Below are positions 47,501 to 56,689 of a DNA stretch of 60,065 nucleotides, in pieces. The stretch comes from Okeania sp. SIO3I5. Its GTDB lineage: Bacteria; Cyanobacteriota; Cyanobacteriia; Cyanobacteriales; Microcoleaceae. The notes under the pieces are model-generated. The model had not been told where the DNA came from. It searched no databases and saw only the letters and a list, made by a program, of their open reading frames with translations. Every line of letters starts with the position of its first letter. The first letter of the stretch is position 1. Both the position numbers and the translations under genes were made by a program. The stretch lies in NCBI RefSeq assembly GCF_010672085.1, contig NZ_JAAHHT010000028.1:41450-101514 (forward strand), given 5' to 3'.

Positions 47501-50500
47501 ACCATCAGATTCTTCCGCACCATCAATATTGGCAAAATCTCCTATAGAGAAGTTACCAATAAATTCATTATCTCCTTCCCGTTCATAAACAGCAAAAGTA
47601 TTATCTCCCTGACTAGAAGCTAATAAATAACCATTACCATTATCAGCATAATAAATAGTTAAACCTTCTACATCTGCCTGTATATTTTCACCAACTTCAT
47701 CAACTAAAATTCCTTCGGTACTACCATCAACTGCTGCATCAAATTTCCAAATTCCGAAGTTTTCTTGACCAACATAAAGAACTCCTAATTCTTGGTCTAC
47801 AACCATTCCTTCTACTTGTGCATCTTCCAGTTCTTGACCTTCTGGAATTGGTACAGTTAGAAGACGTATTCCAAATGCAGTTACTGTTCCATTAGCATTG
47901 GGTAGTAACTCTATCTGAGCAATTTGATTACTATCTGCTTGACTAACAAAAGCATAAGTTTGTCCGGTATTAGGATTAGTATAAGTTGCCAATCCATAAG
48001 CAGTTTGTTCCCCATCATCTATACCAAAAATTGAGGTTGCAGGGTTGCTTAGACTACCATCAGTAATATTAATAAGTTGACGAGTTTGAGGGTCAATATT
48101 CCAAATTGCTAAAGTATCATTTGCTCGGTCAGTTGCTACTGCTAAATCAACTGTTTGATTTCCGATTTGGAAGTCATAAACAATATCTACATTGTTGTAG
48201 CGAACATCTCCTGGAGTTGTCGGAGAAATTGTTTGTAAAAGTTGACCGTTTAGATCGTAAACTGCTAAACCAGCATCTTTTAATGTGCTAATAACTAAAC
48301 TTTGGTCGGGGTTATTTGGATCTACATAAATTGCCGGATCGTCTGCATCAGCACCAGTTTCAGTCCTGATTAAATTTGGCGTTTCATTAGTAGGATTAAC
48401 AACAGGAATACTATCAATATCTAGGGAGAAACCTAAAAATTGAGTTGTTTGAGAATCGTTAAAATTATTATCACTAACTACCACTAAAGATTGAGACCCA
48501 TCTGGTAAAACCGGTCCGAATGTCATACCTTCATCATTATCTAATCTAATGCCTAATTCGGCAAAATCTAGTAATAGTCGTTTTTCGGCTACAGCATCAA
48601 CATCAAATAACTCTAGATTCGGATCGTTAGGATTAATTAAACTGTTAACTCCTTGAATATTTGTTGTATTTTGTAATTGCACTTCATAGAGACGAATATT
48701 ATTACCAACTCCTGAAGCAAAAGACCTTTCTAAAGCTAGTAAAGTATCGCTATTATCTAAGGCAAGTAATTCTACTAAACCATTATCAGCAAAACCATCT
48801 GCTGGTACTGGAGCATCAGGAATAGAGTCAACAAAATAGAGAAATTCTTTGACAGGTTGCCCTGTTGCTAAATCATATTTAATAATCCGAGAAGTACCCT
48901 CATTTTCCAGAGTAGAAATTTCACCATCTTGCACTAAAGAATTTTCAGTTGCCGTGTAGAGAAAACGTTCGTTAGGACTAATTGTTAAACTCTCAAAAGC
49001 CAGATTATTTCTGATACCTTTAGGAATATTTTGATCTGGTAAAAATTTATCTGGAATTGGTAACTGATTTAATTGTTGTCCTGCCAGAGAAAACTCATTC
49101 ACAAATGGAGCAATACCATCATTAACATTGCCTTCTGAAGAGATAAATAAATTTTCACCATTAAAAACAATTCCTTCTGGATCGATAGTATTTTGACCAA
49201 ACAATACTCCATTCTCACTTAAGAAAGTCAAATTTGTAAATGCAACATCTCCATCATCAAGATTACCGTCACTCAAATCAATATCAACAGTATAAAAACG
49301 GGCAGCATTATTTTCACTCCGATCGTCAGAAATAGAGTAATAAATTCCTGAATCTTTATCATAACTAATACCAGAAAGACCGCCTACTTGTGTACCTGCA
49401 AAATTAAATCCAGTTGGAAATTCTACATCACCAATAAATTCAATATTAGTTACAGTTTTACGACTTTCATCAGTAATATCTGCCCAAACTAAACGATGGT
49501 CTGAACTAGGAAAAGGAAAGTCTCCTACTAATGGAAATAAAGGGTCATTTTGTGTCGGCCAAAAAACAGCAGTATTAACTATTTCTTGATCTATTGAAGG
49601 CAAAACATAATCAACTCGTAAATTTCCAGAACTACCAGGTGCATCATTAAAATCTGCTGTATCAAAAGCAGGATTTCCTAACTGATTTGCACTTTCTCCA
49701 CCTTGACGATTTGTAGCCTCAACCCCCCCTGCACTACCAGGAGTTATTGAAGTATTTACCAGAGGATTTTCTAATAATTGATTAATCGCATTATTGAAAC
49801 TATCTCCATCAACCGGATCGGCATTTTGGTCTCCCATAATTACAAAAGAATTACCAGGATTTAAACCTCCCACATTTCCAGAATCATCATAAATATAATC
49901 TCCCGCTCCGGGAGTAATATAATCTCCCCAAAATCTAATTTCATCGTGATTTCTTCTACCATTTCTATCTTCATCCCCATCAAAAACTGGAGGAGTAGGA
50001 TGACTAGCTAAAACATGAATTATTTCCCCATTAACTTCTATAGGAACATCCCAATGACTTTTAGAAGAAAGACGAAATAAATCTAATTCTGCTTGAGAAT
50101 AGAAATCATTAGGTTCAGGTGTATCGAAATTATCTGGCAATAATGCTCCTGGCATATCTCGCCACAGAAAATTTTGGAAAGTTCTAATTCCCTCTTCCAC
50201 AATGGGATATTTTGAATATAAAACCATTCCAAATTGACCAGGAAAATTACCAAAACCAAGGGCATCATTTCCATAACCATCTGCACCTGGAGTTGTCACT
50301 ATTTCCCCATTATTATCTAGGTCAAAACCAGAAGCAACTCCTGTATTTGAAGGAGCAAAATATACGAAGGGATATTCTACAGGATCTACTCCATTTTGAC
50401 TTATTTCTAAATAGTTATCTCGGAATAGATCGGCAGCTATTCCTTGTGCATCAAAGTCAAATTCATTAACTAATAAAACATCAGGATTAACTCTTTGAAT

Positions 50501-50620
50501 AATTTCTGCAACTGTCTGCGCTTGTTCGTTTTCTGTTGTGGAAAGGTCTTGAATTAATTGACCTGCTTCGTCACGGTTAAGAGATGCATTGAAAGTGGCA
50601 AAGCGAACTTGATTGGGCAT
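44579..50620 (-). CDS. Giant multi-domain RTX protein: EEP nuclease/phosphatase, phytase-like, beta-propeller phytase and PhoD
   Basis: 2013 residues. 1-384: endonuclease/exonuclease/phosphatase fold (VRFATFNASLN, NPDVLLVNEFDFD, VIMGDQNADP, PSSDHRLVWAD). About 390-740: esterase-like phytase domain (GGLSGISYDKDSGIYYSISD, EGIVFNGENLFISSEG). About 750-1110: beta-propeller phytase (DADDPAIYVDPNNPDQSLVI, VDLAVATDRANDTLAIW). About 1115-1640: PhoD alkaline phosphatase (GIASGDTTQTSTVLWA, HGDTVYAD, ATIDDHEVTNDF, AADIHGTVV). About 1667-1800: Calx-beta-like. About 1803-1925: RTX nonapeptides (GGTGNDNIFGFEGADTLEGN), then a type I secretion tail. No N-terminal signal, as expected for RTX export. It should release phosphate from esters outside the cell. 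A Pho box lies upstream. Confidence 0.93.
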   Translation of the reverse strand: MPNQVRFATFNASLNRDEAGQLIQDLSTTENEQAQTVAEIIQRVNPDVLLVNEFDFDAQGIAADLFRDNYLEISQNGVDPVEYPFVYFAPSNTGVASGFDLDNNGEIVTTPGADGYGNDALGFGNFPGQFGMVLYSKYPIVEEGIRTFQNFLWRDMPGALLPDNFDTPEPNDFYSQAELDLFRLSSKSHWDVPIEVNGEIIHVLASHPTPPVFDGDEDRNGRRNHDEIRFWGDYITPGAGDYIYDDSGNVGGLNPGNSFVIMGDQNADPVDGDSFNNAINQLLENPLVNTSITPGSAGGVEATNRQGGESANQLGNPAFDTADFNDAPGSSGNLRVDYVLPSIDQEIVNTAVFWPTQNDPLFPLVGDFPFPSSDHRLVWADITDESRKTVTNIEFIGDVEFPTGFNFAGTQVGGLSGISYDKDSGIYYSISDDRSENNAARFYTVDIDLSDGNLDDGDVAFTNLTFLSENGVLFGQNTIDPEGIVFNGENLFISSEGNVNDGIAPFVNEFSLAGQQLNQLPIPDKFLPDQNIPKGIRNNLAFESLTISPNERFLYTATENSLVQDGEISTLENEGTSRIIKYDLATGQPVKEFLYFVDSIPDAPVPADGFADNGLVELLALDNSDTLLALERSFASGVGNNIRLYEVQLQNTTNIQGVNSLINPNDPNLELFDVDAVAEKRLLLDFAELGIRLDNDEGMTFGPVLPDGSQSLVVVSDNNFNDSQTTQFLGFSLDIDSIPVVNPTNETPNLIRTETGADADDPAIYVDPNNPDQSLVISTLKDAGLAVYDLNGQLLQTISPTTPGDVRYNNVDIVYDFQIGNQTVDLAVATDRANDTLAIWNIDPQTRQLINITDGSLSNPATSIFGIDDGEQTAYGLATYTNPNTGQTYAFVSQADSNQIAQIELLPNANGTVTAFGIRLLTVPIPEGQELEDAQVEGMVVDQELGVLYVGQENFGIWKFDAAVDGSTEGILVDEVGENIQADVEGLTIYYADNGNGYLLASSQGDNTFAVYEREGDNEFIGNFSIGDFANIDGAEESDGADVINVPLGENFPNGLLVVQDGSNEPEVIQQDPEDGEIQNFNTNFKFIPWENVANAFEEPLEIDRFSYNPRQISNSLINGIASGDTTQTSTVLWANSNSPGQITFEIATNPDFSNIIRTVTANQTNVPTKVEITDLNPGTEYYYRVSDPAGSTEIGEFETAAQLGTQNGLKFGVSGDWRGELAPYPAIANADEADLDFFVLHGDTVYADIPSPAVPKPQAETLAEFQAKHQEVYGDRFGENTWADLRANTSILATIDDHEVTNDFSGGAPASSDARFPETTGLINDTQLYENGLQAFQEFNPLRDEFYGNTGEERTTNERKLYRFNTYGNDAANIVLDARSFRDQELPAAGATAEEIGAFLAASFDPNRTMLGEVQVEDLKNDLLQAQNNAITWKFVMVPEPIQNLGTAAASDRFEGYAAERTEILKFINDNNIDNVVFVAADIHGTVVNNLTYQEGFGGEQIATNAFEITTGSVAFDPPFGPSVIETAAALDALSPEQLALYNSLPITSDGDSEVDDRDDFLKQLINSQISPLGYDPVGLNDNLAIADGQIDATLIQGDYIATQTFGWTEFEIDPNTQQLRVVTYGIQPYTEEELLTNPEAIINREPQVVSAFVVNPIISLPTVSIDIEPEIVSENQDQYTLTFNLNKIAPPEGLRVVWSETDSDNAFGDIESTPQLSNASNLESLDPVGGELARSAITINPGESTATVTWTTIPDDDPEGDEITTFQLVETENYIVDPQNQMDVILIDDIALPIDEDRSLEGGSEADNIIGGTGNDNIFGFEGADTLEGNSGNDNIVGDEGNDLLFGENGDDTLDGGGGNDFLFGQNDDDELNGGTGSDRLNGGPGSDRLNGGLGNDILTGGAGIDNFIFATNQEFGFNDGVDEITDFVVGQDQIVLDRTTFTAINNVIEFATVTSNIDAAISDALIVYNTESGQLFYNSNGSGNGFGDGRQFATLSNQVLLGVDDFVITE

Positions 50621-50678
50621 AAATTAGAAATCCTTTAATTAGTTGCAGTTATAACAGTAATAGTATTTTAAAGATTTT

Positions 50679-50708
50679 AGGTTGAGTTTTGCTTATGTTT
50701 AGGTTAAG
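50679..50708 (-). promoter_or_regulatory. Pho box (PhoB/SphR operator)
   Basis: Read on the minus strand: CTTAACCT (50708-50701), AAA, CATAAGCA (50697-50690), AAA, CTCAACCT (50686-50679), AAA. These are three 8-bp repeats at an exact 11-bp period, the known cyanobacterial Pho box pattern. AT-rich TAAAAT and TACTAT about ten bases downstream can serve as -10. The operator is 59 bp from the ATG of the RTX phosphatase, implying induction by phosphate starvation. Confidence 0.9.
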
Positions 50709-51480
50709 TTTTGTTTACTGGTACAATTTCATTAATGGATAATGGATAATTAGGGTTTGCTGATTAAATCTAAAAAACTTATACAGTAAGGATTTAAGGC
50801 ATTTTTAATTAGAGAAAGTACCAGTTTTTTGCTCTCGTGAGCTGCAAAAAGTGAGGGTTTTCAACAGACAACAACAACTCAGTTCCATGGAACGTCCCTA
50901 TTGTGGTCTACTGTTCAGGAAAACCGCTGTATATTTTATCCTTCCTCCAGAGGCAACTCCACCAAGATTGATAGTAGTAATGAGATTTTATAACTTCCTA
51001 GTCAAATAAAAGACCTCTCCGAAAATTAAAAATAGAATCAATTCTTATCCAGAAATTATCAATTACTTCTCACTATTGCCTGTTATATATTGCCTGTTAT
51101 ATATTCCCTGTTCCCTCTTTTCCGGAGAGGTCTAAAGATTATATTTTTATTAAGTTTTAACAAAATTATATTTCCACTTTATAATATAATTATTTGTTTA
51201 TAACTAAAATAGGAAGTAGAGAGTAGGGAGAAATAAGGTAGGAAATTCGGATTGTAGTAAGATTGATATTCATTAATTGATAATGGATAATTACCTCTGG
51301 TTAAAACAGCGAGGGAATTGAAAATAAGGAAATATTCTTTCTTCTCTTGGTCGATTGGATATGGCGAGGAGACCTCGCCATCCCTCGACCGCTTTTTTTT
51401 TCCTTAAAAGGGGAGGCTAATAAAGCTGAATAATTAATAATTATTCAGTCAGGAAAAAACTGTTTTAACTACTGACTACT
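50709..51480. other. Intergenic region with MITE and dispersed repeat
   Basis: No gene. Holds MITE copy B (51011-51133) and a segment at 51270-51430 matching 26145-26380. An inverted GAGGAGACCTCGCC-type motif lies near 51365. Confidence 0.6.
51011..51133. mobile_element. MITE of the AGACATCTCC family, copy B
   Basis: Inverted ends AGACCTCTCCG (51011-51021) and CGGAGAGGTCT (51123-51133). Inside, AATCAATTCTTATCC and AAATTATCAATTA match copy C in reverse orientation. A possible 3-bp AAA target duplication flanks it. Confidence 0.7.
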
Positions 51481-51488
51481 AAAATTTT

Positions 51489-52384
51489 GGCGTTGCATCA
51501 TTGCGGGATGATACGCAATTTTTTCATAAGTTTAAAATATTCTAAAATTACAGGCGATCGCTGAATACCTAAAACCCAAATATCACGCGCAAGTTTGCAC
51601 TTTTAAAGCTTTTCCCTTTTAAGTAATAAATCAATAACTTTATTGATCAAAGCAACATTTCTTGATTATTTAGAATAGCAAAAAGTTTTTCGATGTAATC
51701 TTGCTTTTAGGATGTCTCAATCTACTATTTTCACCTTCTACTCTAGTCATGGATATTTTGCTGATAATTTGATCGCCATCTGGAATAAATTTTGGGTAAA
51801 CTTTATATCCATCTGTTATCCAAAAGTAACAGTTCCAGTGTTTGATATTTTTCCACAATTTTTCAAATGTTTCTGCACTTCTATCTCCTATATTCCACTC
51901 TAAAATAGACGAATAATCTTTATCTACTGCTGTCCATACCCAGATTTTATCTTTTTTCCTTCCGATAAATGTTTGTAACTCATCTAATTGCCCAACTAAT
52001 GGTATTACATATTCATTATTCTTTTCTAATAGCTTTTTTCCTGTCTGCCTTACCCAACGTATAACTGTATTATGATTAACTTTGGTTATTCTCTCAATTG
52101 CTCTAAAACCATTGCCATTTACATACATAGTTAAACAATTTTCTTTGACTTCTTGAGAATAACCTACTTGAGAATAAAATTCTACGAATTGACGACCACA
52201 CTCAAAACAATTGATAATTTTGCTTGCCTCGCCTATGCCCATTTTTTCTAATATTATTTGATGTACATTTAGGACAGTTAATTTTCATCTTTTCTATTTA
52301 GCGATATAGCTGCCGCTAGGCTCCACCAACGCTCAGGTAAAATTTTATCTTTCATTATAAATCATCCCGCAATGATGCAACGCC
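51489..52384 (-). mobile_element. IS1-family insertion sequence
   Basis: Perfect 24-bp terminal inverted repeats begin GGCGTTGCATCATTGCGGGA at 51489-51512 and end at 52361-52384. An 8-bp direct repeat AAAATTTT flanks the element (51481-51488 and 52385-52392), fitting the 8-9 bp target duplications of IS1. The length is 896 bp. Ends are intact while the transposase is broken. A dispersed GCTGCCGCTAGGCTCC unit sits at about 52302-52335 between the gene and the right end. Confidence 0.9.
51670..52288 (-). pseudogene. IS1-family transposase with frameshifts
   Basis: ATG 52286-52288 starts MKINCPKCTSNNIRKNGHRR, the zinc-ribbon N-terminus, and meets a stop after QNYQLF; shifting one base continues as CFECGRQFVEFYSQ. 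The main frame (51670-52242) carries the helix-turn-helix and the DDE core (LVGQLDELQTFIG, WVWTAVDK, WITDGYKVYP, MTRVEGENSRLRH). A second frameshift near 51710 separates RLRH from ARLHRKTFCYSK. Two shifts make it non-functional, unless one is programmed as in some IS1 elements. Confidence 0.85.
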
Positions 52385-52392
52385 AAAATTTT

Positions 52393-52737
52393 TACTTGAT
52401 AGTAAGGAAAAAACTGTTTTAACTACTGACTACTGTACGGGCGATTCGCTCTTCGCCTCTACGACTACTGACTACTAAAAAGGGAGTAGAAAGTAGGGGG
52501 AAATAATTAATGATTTATGTACTAGAATAGACTTCTCCAAAAATGAAAAATCAAGTCAATTCTTATCCATAAATTATCAATTACTCCCCCCAGTTAAGTG
52601 TTCCCTCTTTGATAAAATAGTAAGGAAAAAAAGTGTTTTAACTACTGACTATTGTAGAGGCGAATGGCCATTCGCCTTTACGACTACTGACTACGAAAAT
52701 TTGTACTCACTCGTAACTAGATAACTAGAATTTTTTT
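52393..52737. other. Spacer with partial MITE
   Basis: No gene. AGACTTCTCC at 52529-52538 starts a partial copy of the MITE family (AATTCTTATCCATAAATTAT) lacking the right end. ACTACTGACTAC phrases recur four times between 52420 and 52695. Confidence 0.5.
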
Positions 52738-53481
52738 ATGTCTAAAACTTTAACCAAACTGGATTTAACTTTAGCAGAAATTGAAACTGCCTTACCAATC
52801 GCTCCACAACCTTATATTATTGCCGATCGCCCCACCGGATTAGTCATTGTGGATGTAGTAAATGGCTTTTGCACCCTTGGTTTTGGTGCCCTTGCACCAG
52901 TAGAACCAAACGAACAAATCTCAACAATGGTCTCCGAAAGCGATCGCCTAGCTCAAACTTTTGTAGAGCGAGGTTTGCCAGTAATAGCATTCCTTGATAC
53001 CCACGAACCAGGAAAACCAGAACCCCCTTATCCAGCTCATTGCGAAAAGGGAACTGGAGAAGAAGAACTCGTGCCAGAACTGCAATGGTTATACAATAAC
53101 CCCCTAGCAACATTGGTTCCCAAAGATTGCATCAATGGATTTATCGGTTCTATTAACATCCAGACTCAAGATAATGTATTCTTGGACTGGGTAAGCGATC
53201 GTCAACTTGAAACTCTGATTGTGGTAGGAATTTGCACTGATATCTGTGTAATGGATTTTGTTCTGACTATGCTCTCAGTTCGCAATCATAATTTAGTGCC
53301 AAGTTTAAAAGACGTGGTTGTATACGATCGAGGTTGTGCTACCTATAACCTAACAGCAGAAATGGTTGCCGAGTATGGTTTACCAAAAACTGCTATTCAT
53401 CCACAGAAAATAGCTCATCACACCGGATTATATACAATGAGTCAACGCGGTGCCATCATTGCTTCTAGCATTGGATTTTAA
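52738..53481 (+). CDS. Nicotinamidase / isochorismatase-like cysteine hydrolase
   Basis: 247 residues. Isochorismatase-fold signature with D39 in GLVIVDVVNGF, metal ligands D87, H89 (LDTHEPGKP) and H101, K129 in LVPKDCINGF, and catalytic C170 in IVVGICTDICVMDF. Close in length and motifs to plant-type nicotinamidases, which turn nicotinamide into nicotinate for NAD salvage. nadA lies 5 kb away, so NAD metabolism genes are loosely grouped. The start ATG follows an AT-rich leader. A hairpin lies downstream at 53504-53530. Confidence 0.88.
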   Translation: MSKTLTKLDLTLAEIETALPIAPQPYIIADRPTGLVIVDVVNGFCTLGFGALAPVEPNEQISTMVSESDRLAQTFVERGLPVIAFLDTHEPGKPEPPYPAHCEKGTGEEELVPELQWLYNNPLATLVPKDCINGFIGSINIQTQDNVFLDWVSDRQLETLIVVGICTDICVMDFVLTMLSVRNHNLVPSLKDVVVYDRGCATYNLTAEMVAEYGLPKTAIHPQKIAHHTGLYTMSQRGAIIASSIGF

Positions 53482-53503
53482 ATTGGTCATAAATTACGCA
53501 AAC

Positions 53504-53530
53504 CAAGCAAGAAACCAGGTTTCTTGCTTG
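53504..53530 (+). terminator. Hairpin after the nicotinamidase gene
   Basis: CAAGCAAGAAACC (53504-53516), A, GGTTTCTTGCTTG (53518-53530) is a perfect 13-bp inverted repeat 23 bp after the stop. It is followed by ATTATTGTCT, a weak T tract. The GAAACC core belongs to the repeat family also near 42895. Confidence 0.6.
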
Positions 53531-53631
53531 ATTATTGTCTCTCAAAGCACCAAGCTTTGTTGAAAAACTCGGTTTCTGTGTAAGTCCTATTGGCGTTTTC
53601 AGTAAACCCTAAATTAAGTATCGCTTGTCTC

Positions 53632-54576
53632 CTAAAGATTGTTTTGGTTCAGCCAACTTCTAACTTCTGGATATTGATCGTAAGTTGGGGGAATTTGTCT
53701 TAAAATTTTAGCTGCTTCTACTAATTGACCTGATGAAGCCAAAACTTCTATAGCATACTTGTGTTTTAGTCGGCTCAAGGTTTGTTCTCCATCTGCGTCT
53801 AAATAACCCCCTTGTTTATCTTTCAATTCTTGAAGTGTGTACATAGGTTTAGTTAAATCTGAGGAATCCTTGCTGTTTTGGAAGCGAATTATACTAGCCC
53901 GAGCTTCTGCAATCAGGGTGGGTGGAGTTTGATTAGCTCGAAGGTTTCCAATTTGGGTTTGGGGAACAGATTTTTGCCGGCTAAAGTTCCCAATAACTAG
54001 GAGCAGAAGTATCCCTGTAATCAAAACCCCGACAATACCAAAAATAAAAATATTAGGATCTAGAGACTTATTGATTGGGGTATTTCGATAACCTACTTCC
54101 TTGAAATTACCTTTACCCGATGGAAGATGCTTTTGGTTTCTATCATTTGGCTTTATAGGTGTTCTCTGTACTGGATGATACTCGCCTTTATGTGGTTCAA
54201 TTTTTCGGTAATTATTCTTGCCACCTATAGATTTTGGTGGGGATTTCGTAGTGCTAGGAGATATACTTTGCGGAGAAGCTTTTTGTGAAAATCTGATTCT
54301 TTGTTGCGCATCCCACACTTCATCAGGCAACCTGTTTTTCGGGCGTCCATTGTGATACCACCAGGCAAGAGCGCCAGCAGGAATAGCGCAAAAATTGGGC
54401 AACAAATTTTCAACTTGCTTTTGGTTTATAAGTACCTTTTTCATTTCATCATAAGTAATGAGAACAACCACACAGTTATTATTTTCAATTGCCAAATTAA
54501 AAGCACTCGCAAGAATTTTTATGTCTCTCTGATTTACATCAGGTATAGGGATATTCTTGTTATCTTCCGATTGCAA
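53632..54576 (-). CDS. Single-pass membrane protein of unknown function
   Basis: 314 residues. About 1-75 form a possible globular N-domain (IKILASAFNLAIENNNCVVVLITYDEM). About 95-175 is Pro/Ser/Lys-rich and disordered. One strong transmembrane helix lies at about 182-203 (FIFGIVGVLITGILLLLVIG). The remainder (about 230-314) is helical and TPR-like (KYAIEVLASSGQLVEAAKIL). The topology suggests a cytosolic N-terminus and an external C-terminal helical domain. Not a recognised family. Confidence 0.65.
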   Translation of the reverse strand: MQSEDNKNIPIPDVNQRDIKILASAFNLAIENNNCVVVLITYDEMKKVLINQKQVENLLPNFCAIPAGALAWWYHNGRPKNRLPDEVWDAQQRIRFSQKASPQSISPSTTKSPPKSIGGKNNYRKIEPHKGEYHPVQRTPIKPNDRNQKHLPSGKGNFKEVGYRNTPINKSLDPNIFIFGIVGVLITGILLLLVIGNFSRQKSVPQTQIGNLRANQTPPTLIAEARASIIRFQNSKDSSDLTKPMYTLQELKDKQGGYLDADGEQTLSRLKHKYAIEVLASSGQLVEAAKILRQIPPTYDQYPEVRSWLNQNNL

Positions 54577-54656
54577 AATCTGGTAACTACGCCATTTTTT
54601 TTAAATTCGATAAATTTTTTGGCTTTAACATCACCCTTTCTTGATTTTTCAAACAA

Positions 54657-54806
54657 TTATTCAAAAGTACCACCCGGTACATAGCATTCACCCAGCTCTT
54701 GATTATGAATCCAGTCTTGTTCGGGATTGTCTTTTTTTGCAGACAGGAGCGCTGGCGTATCAAATACTAGCAAATGCTTATATTTATTCTGATTACTATT
54801 ATTGTG
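54657..54806 (-). pseudogene. C-terminal fragment of an unidentified protein
   Basis: The open frame ends at TAA 54657-54659 and reads KYKHLLVFDTPALLSAKKDN...ELGECYVPGGTFE. A TAG at 54807-54809 closes it upstream and there is no ATG; TTG at 54771-54773 would give 38 residues. Its composition is protein-like, unlike the surrounding AT-rich DNA. Probably the remnant of a larger gene. Confidence 0.4.
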
Positions 54807-54968
54807 CTATGACATATTAACAAAATTATCCAATGAAATAGATTGTACTTAATTGATATTAAATCTCCCCATAAATTCATTTTTTACCTTTTTTTTAAGG
54901 GTTTAGCTGTCATTTTTGGAGATGTGTATTTTTGAATAGTTGAGAGTTATTTATCTGCTAGAAATTTG

Positions 54969-55798
<830 letters not shown>

Positions 55799-56228
55799 CT
55801 GGCACTAAGTTTTTTTTATTTGCTTACATTATGGCTGCGAAGGAACTAATCCTTACTACCTAAACAGGAAAATCATACCCTAATTCACCAATGCCTAATT
55901 TTGCTTTCTTTGTCTATTCTTAGCAGTCTATTCTTAGCATTTTTACCGAAAAATTTTGGTTTAAAGCCTCCCCTTTTAAGGGGATAATAAATAAAAATTT
56001 TCCTTTTAGTCAATCCTCTTCTTTTCAAGGAGAGGTAATTATTAATTATTCATTATTAATTATTAATTGTTGAAGGATACATTCTGAAAATTTCATAGCG
56101 ATCGCCGAATAATTAATAATTGGACAATTTAGGTTTGAAGTCTGGCCTTGGATAGGGGATAAAATTACAAATTTTCCTTTTAGTCAATCTCCTTTTTTTA
56201 ATAATTATTAATTATTAATTATTAATTA
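55799..56228. other. Intergenic region with heptamer runs
   Basis: No gene. ATTAATTA-type runs occur at 56036-56070 and 56200-56232. Several CTTTTAAGGGG fragments of dispersed repeats are present. Confidence 0.5.
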
Positions 56229-56675
56229 TTAATTGCTGAAAGCTTGTTGTTGAATGGGAATTTGTATTGTAAATTCTGTACCTGTTCCTACTGTTGAAGA
56301 AAAAGTTAATTTACCACCATGTTTTTCTGTAATAACTTGGTAACTAATTGCCATTCCCATACCTGTTCCTTTACCAACAGGTTTTGTCGTAAAAAAGGGA
56401 TTAAATACTTGGTTTTGAATTGAAGGTGAAATTCCACAACCATTATCAGCGATCGCAATTTTTACCCATTGATCATCGACTCGTGATGTATGAATCGTGA
56501 TTTGTCTTGGTTGATTTTCACGCTTACTGCTTTCCAAAGCATCAATAGCATTGGCTAAAATATTCATAAATACTTGATTTAGTTGTCCTGGATAACATTC
56601 TATGAGAGGTAGATCGCTGTAATTTTTTACCACCTGAATAGCTAAATTTTGTTGGAGACGATTTTGTAAAATCAA
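56229..56675 (-). pseudogene. Histidine kinase C-terminal fragment
   Basis: 148 residues cover only the HATPase_c domain: GQLNQVFMNILANAIDALES (N box), IADNGCGISPSIQNQVFNPFFTTKPVGKGTGMGMA (G1, F and G2 boxes). Homologues have about 300 or more residues before LILQNRLQ, including HisKA. Here the frame closes at a TAG 12 bases before the TTG start, at the left end of the neighbouring TnpB element. The kinase was cut by that insertion; the N-terminal half was not found on the far side of the element. Confidence 0.8.
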
Positions 56676-56689
56676 TAGGGCTAACTACT

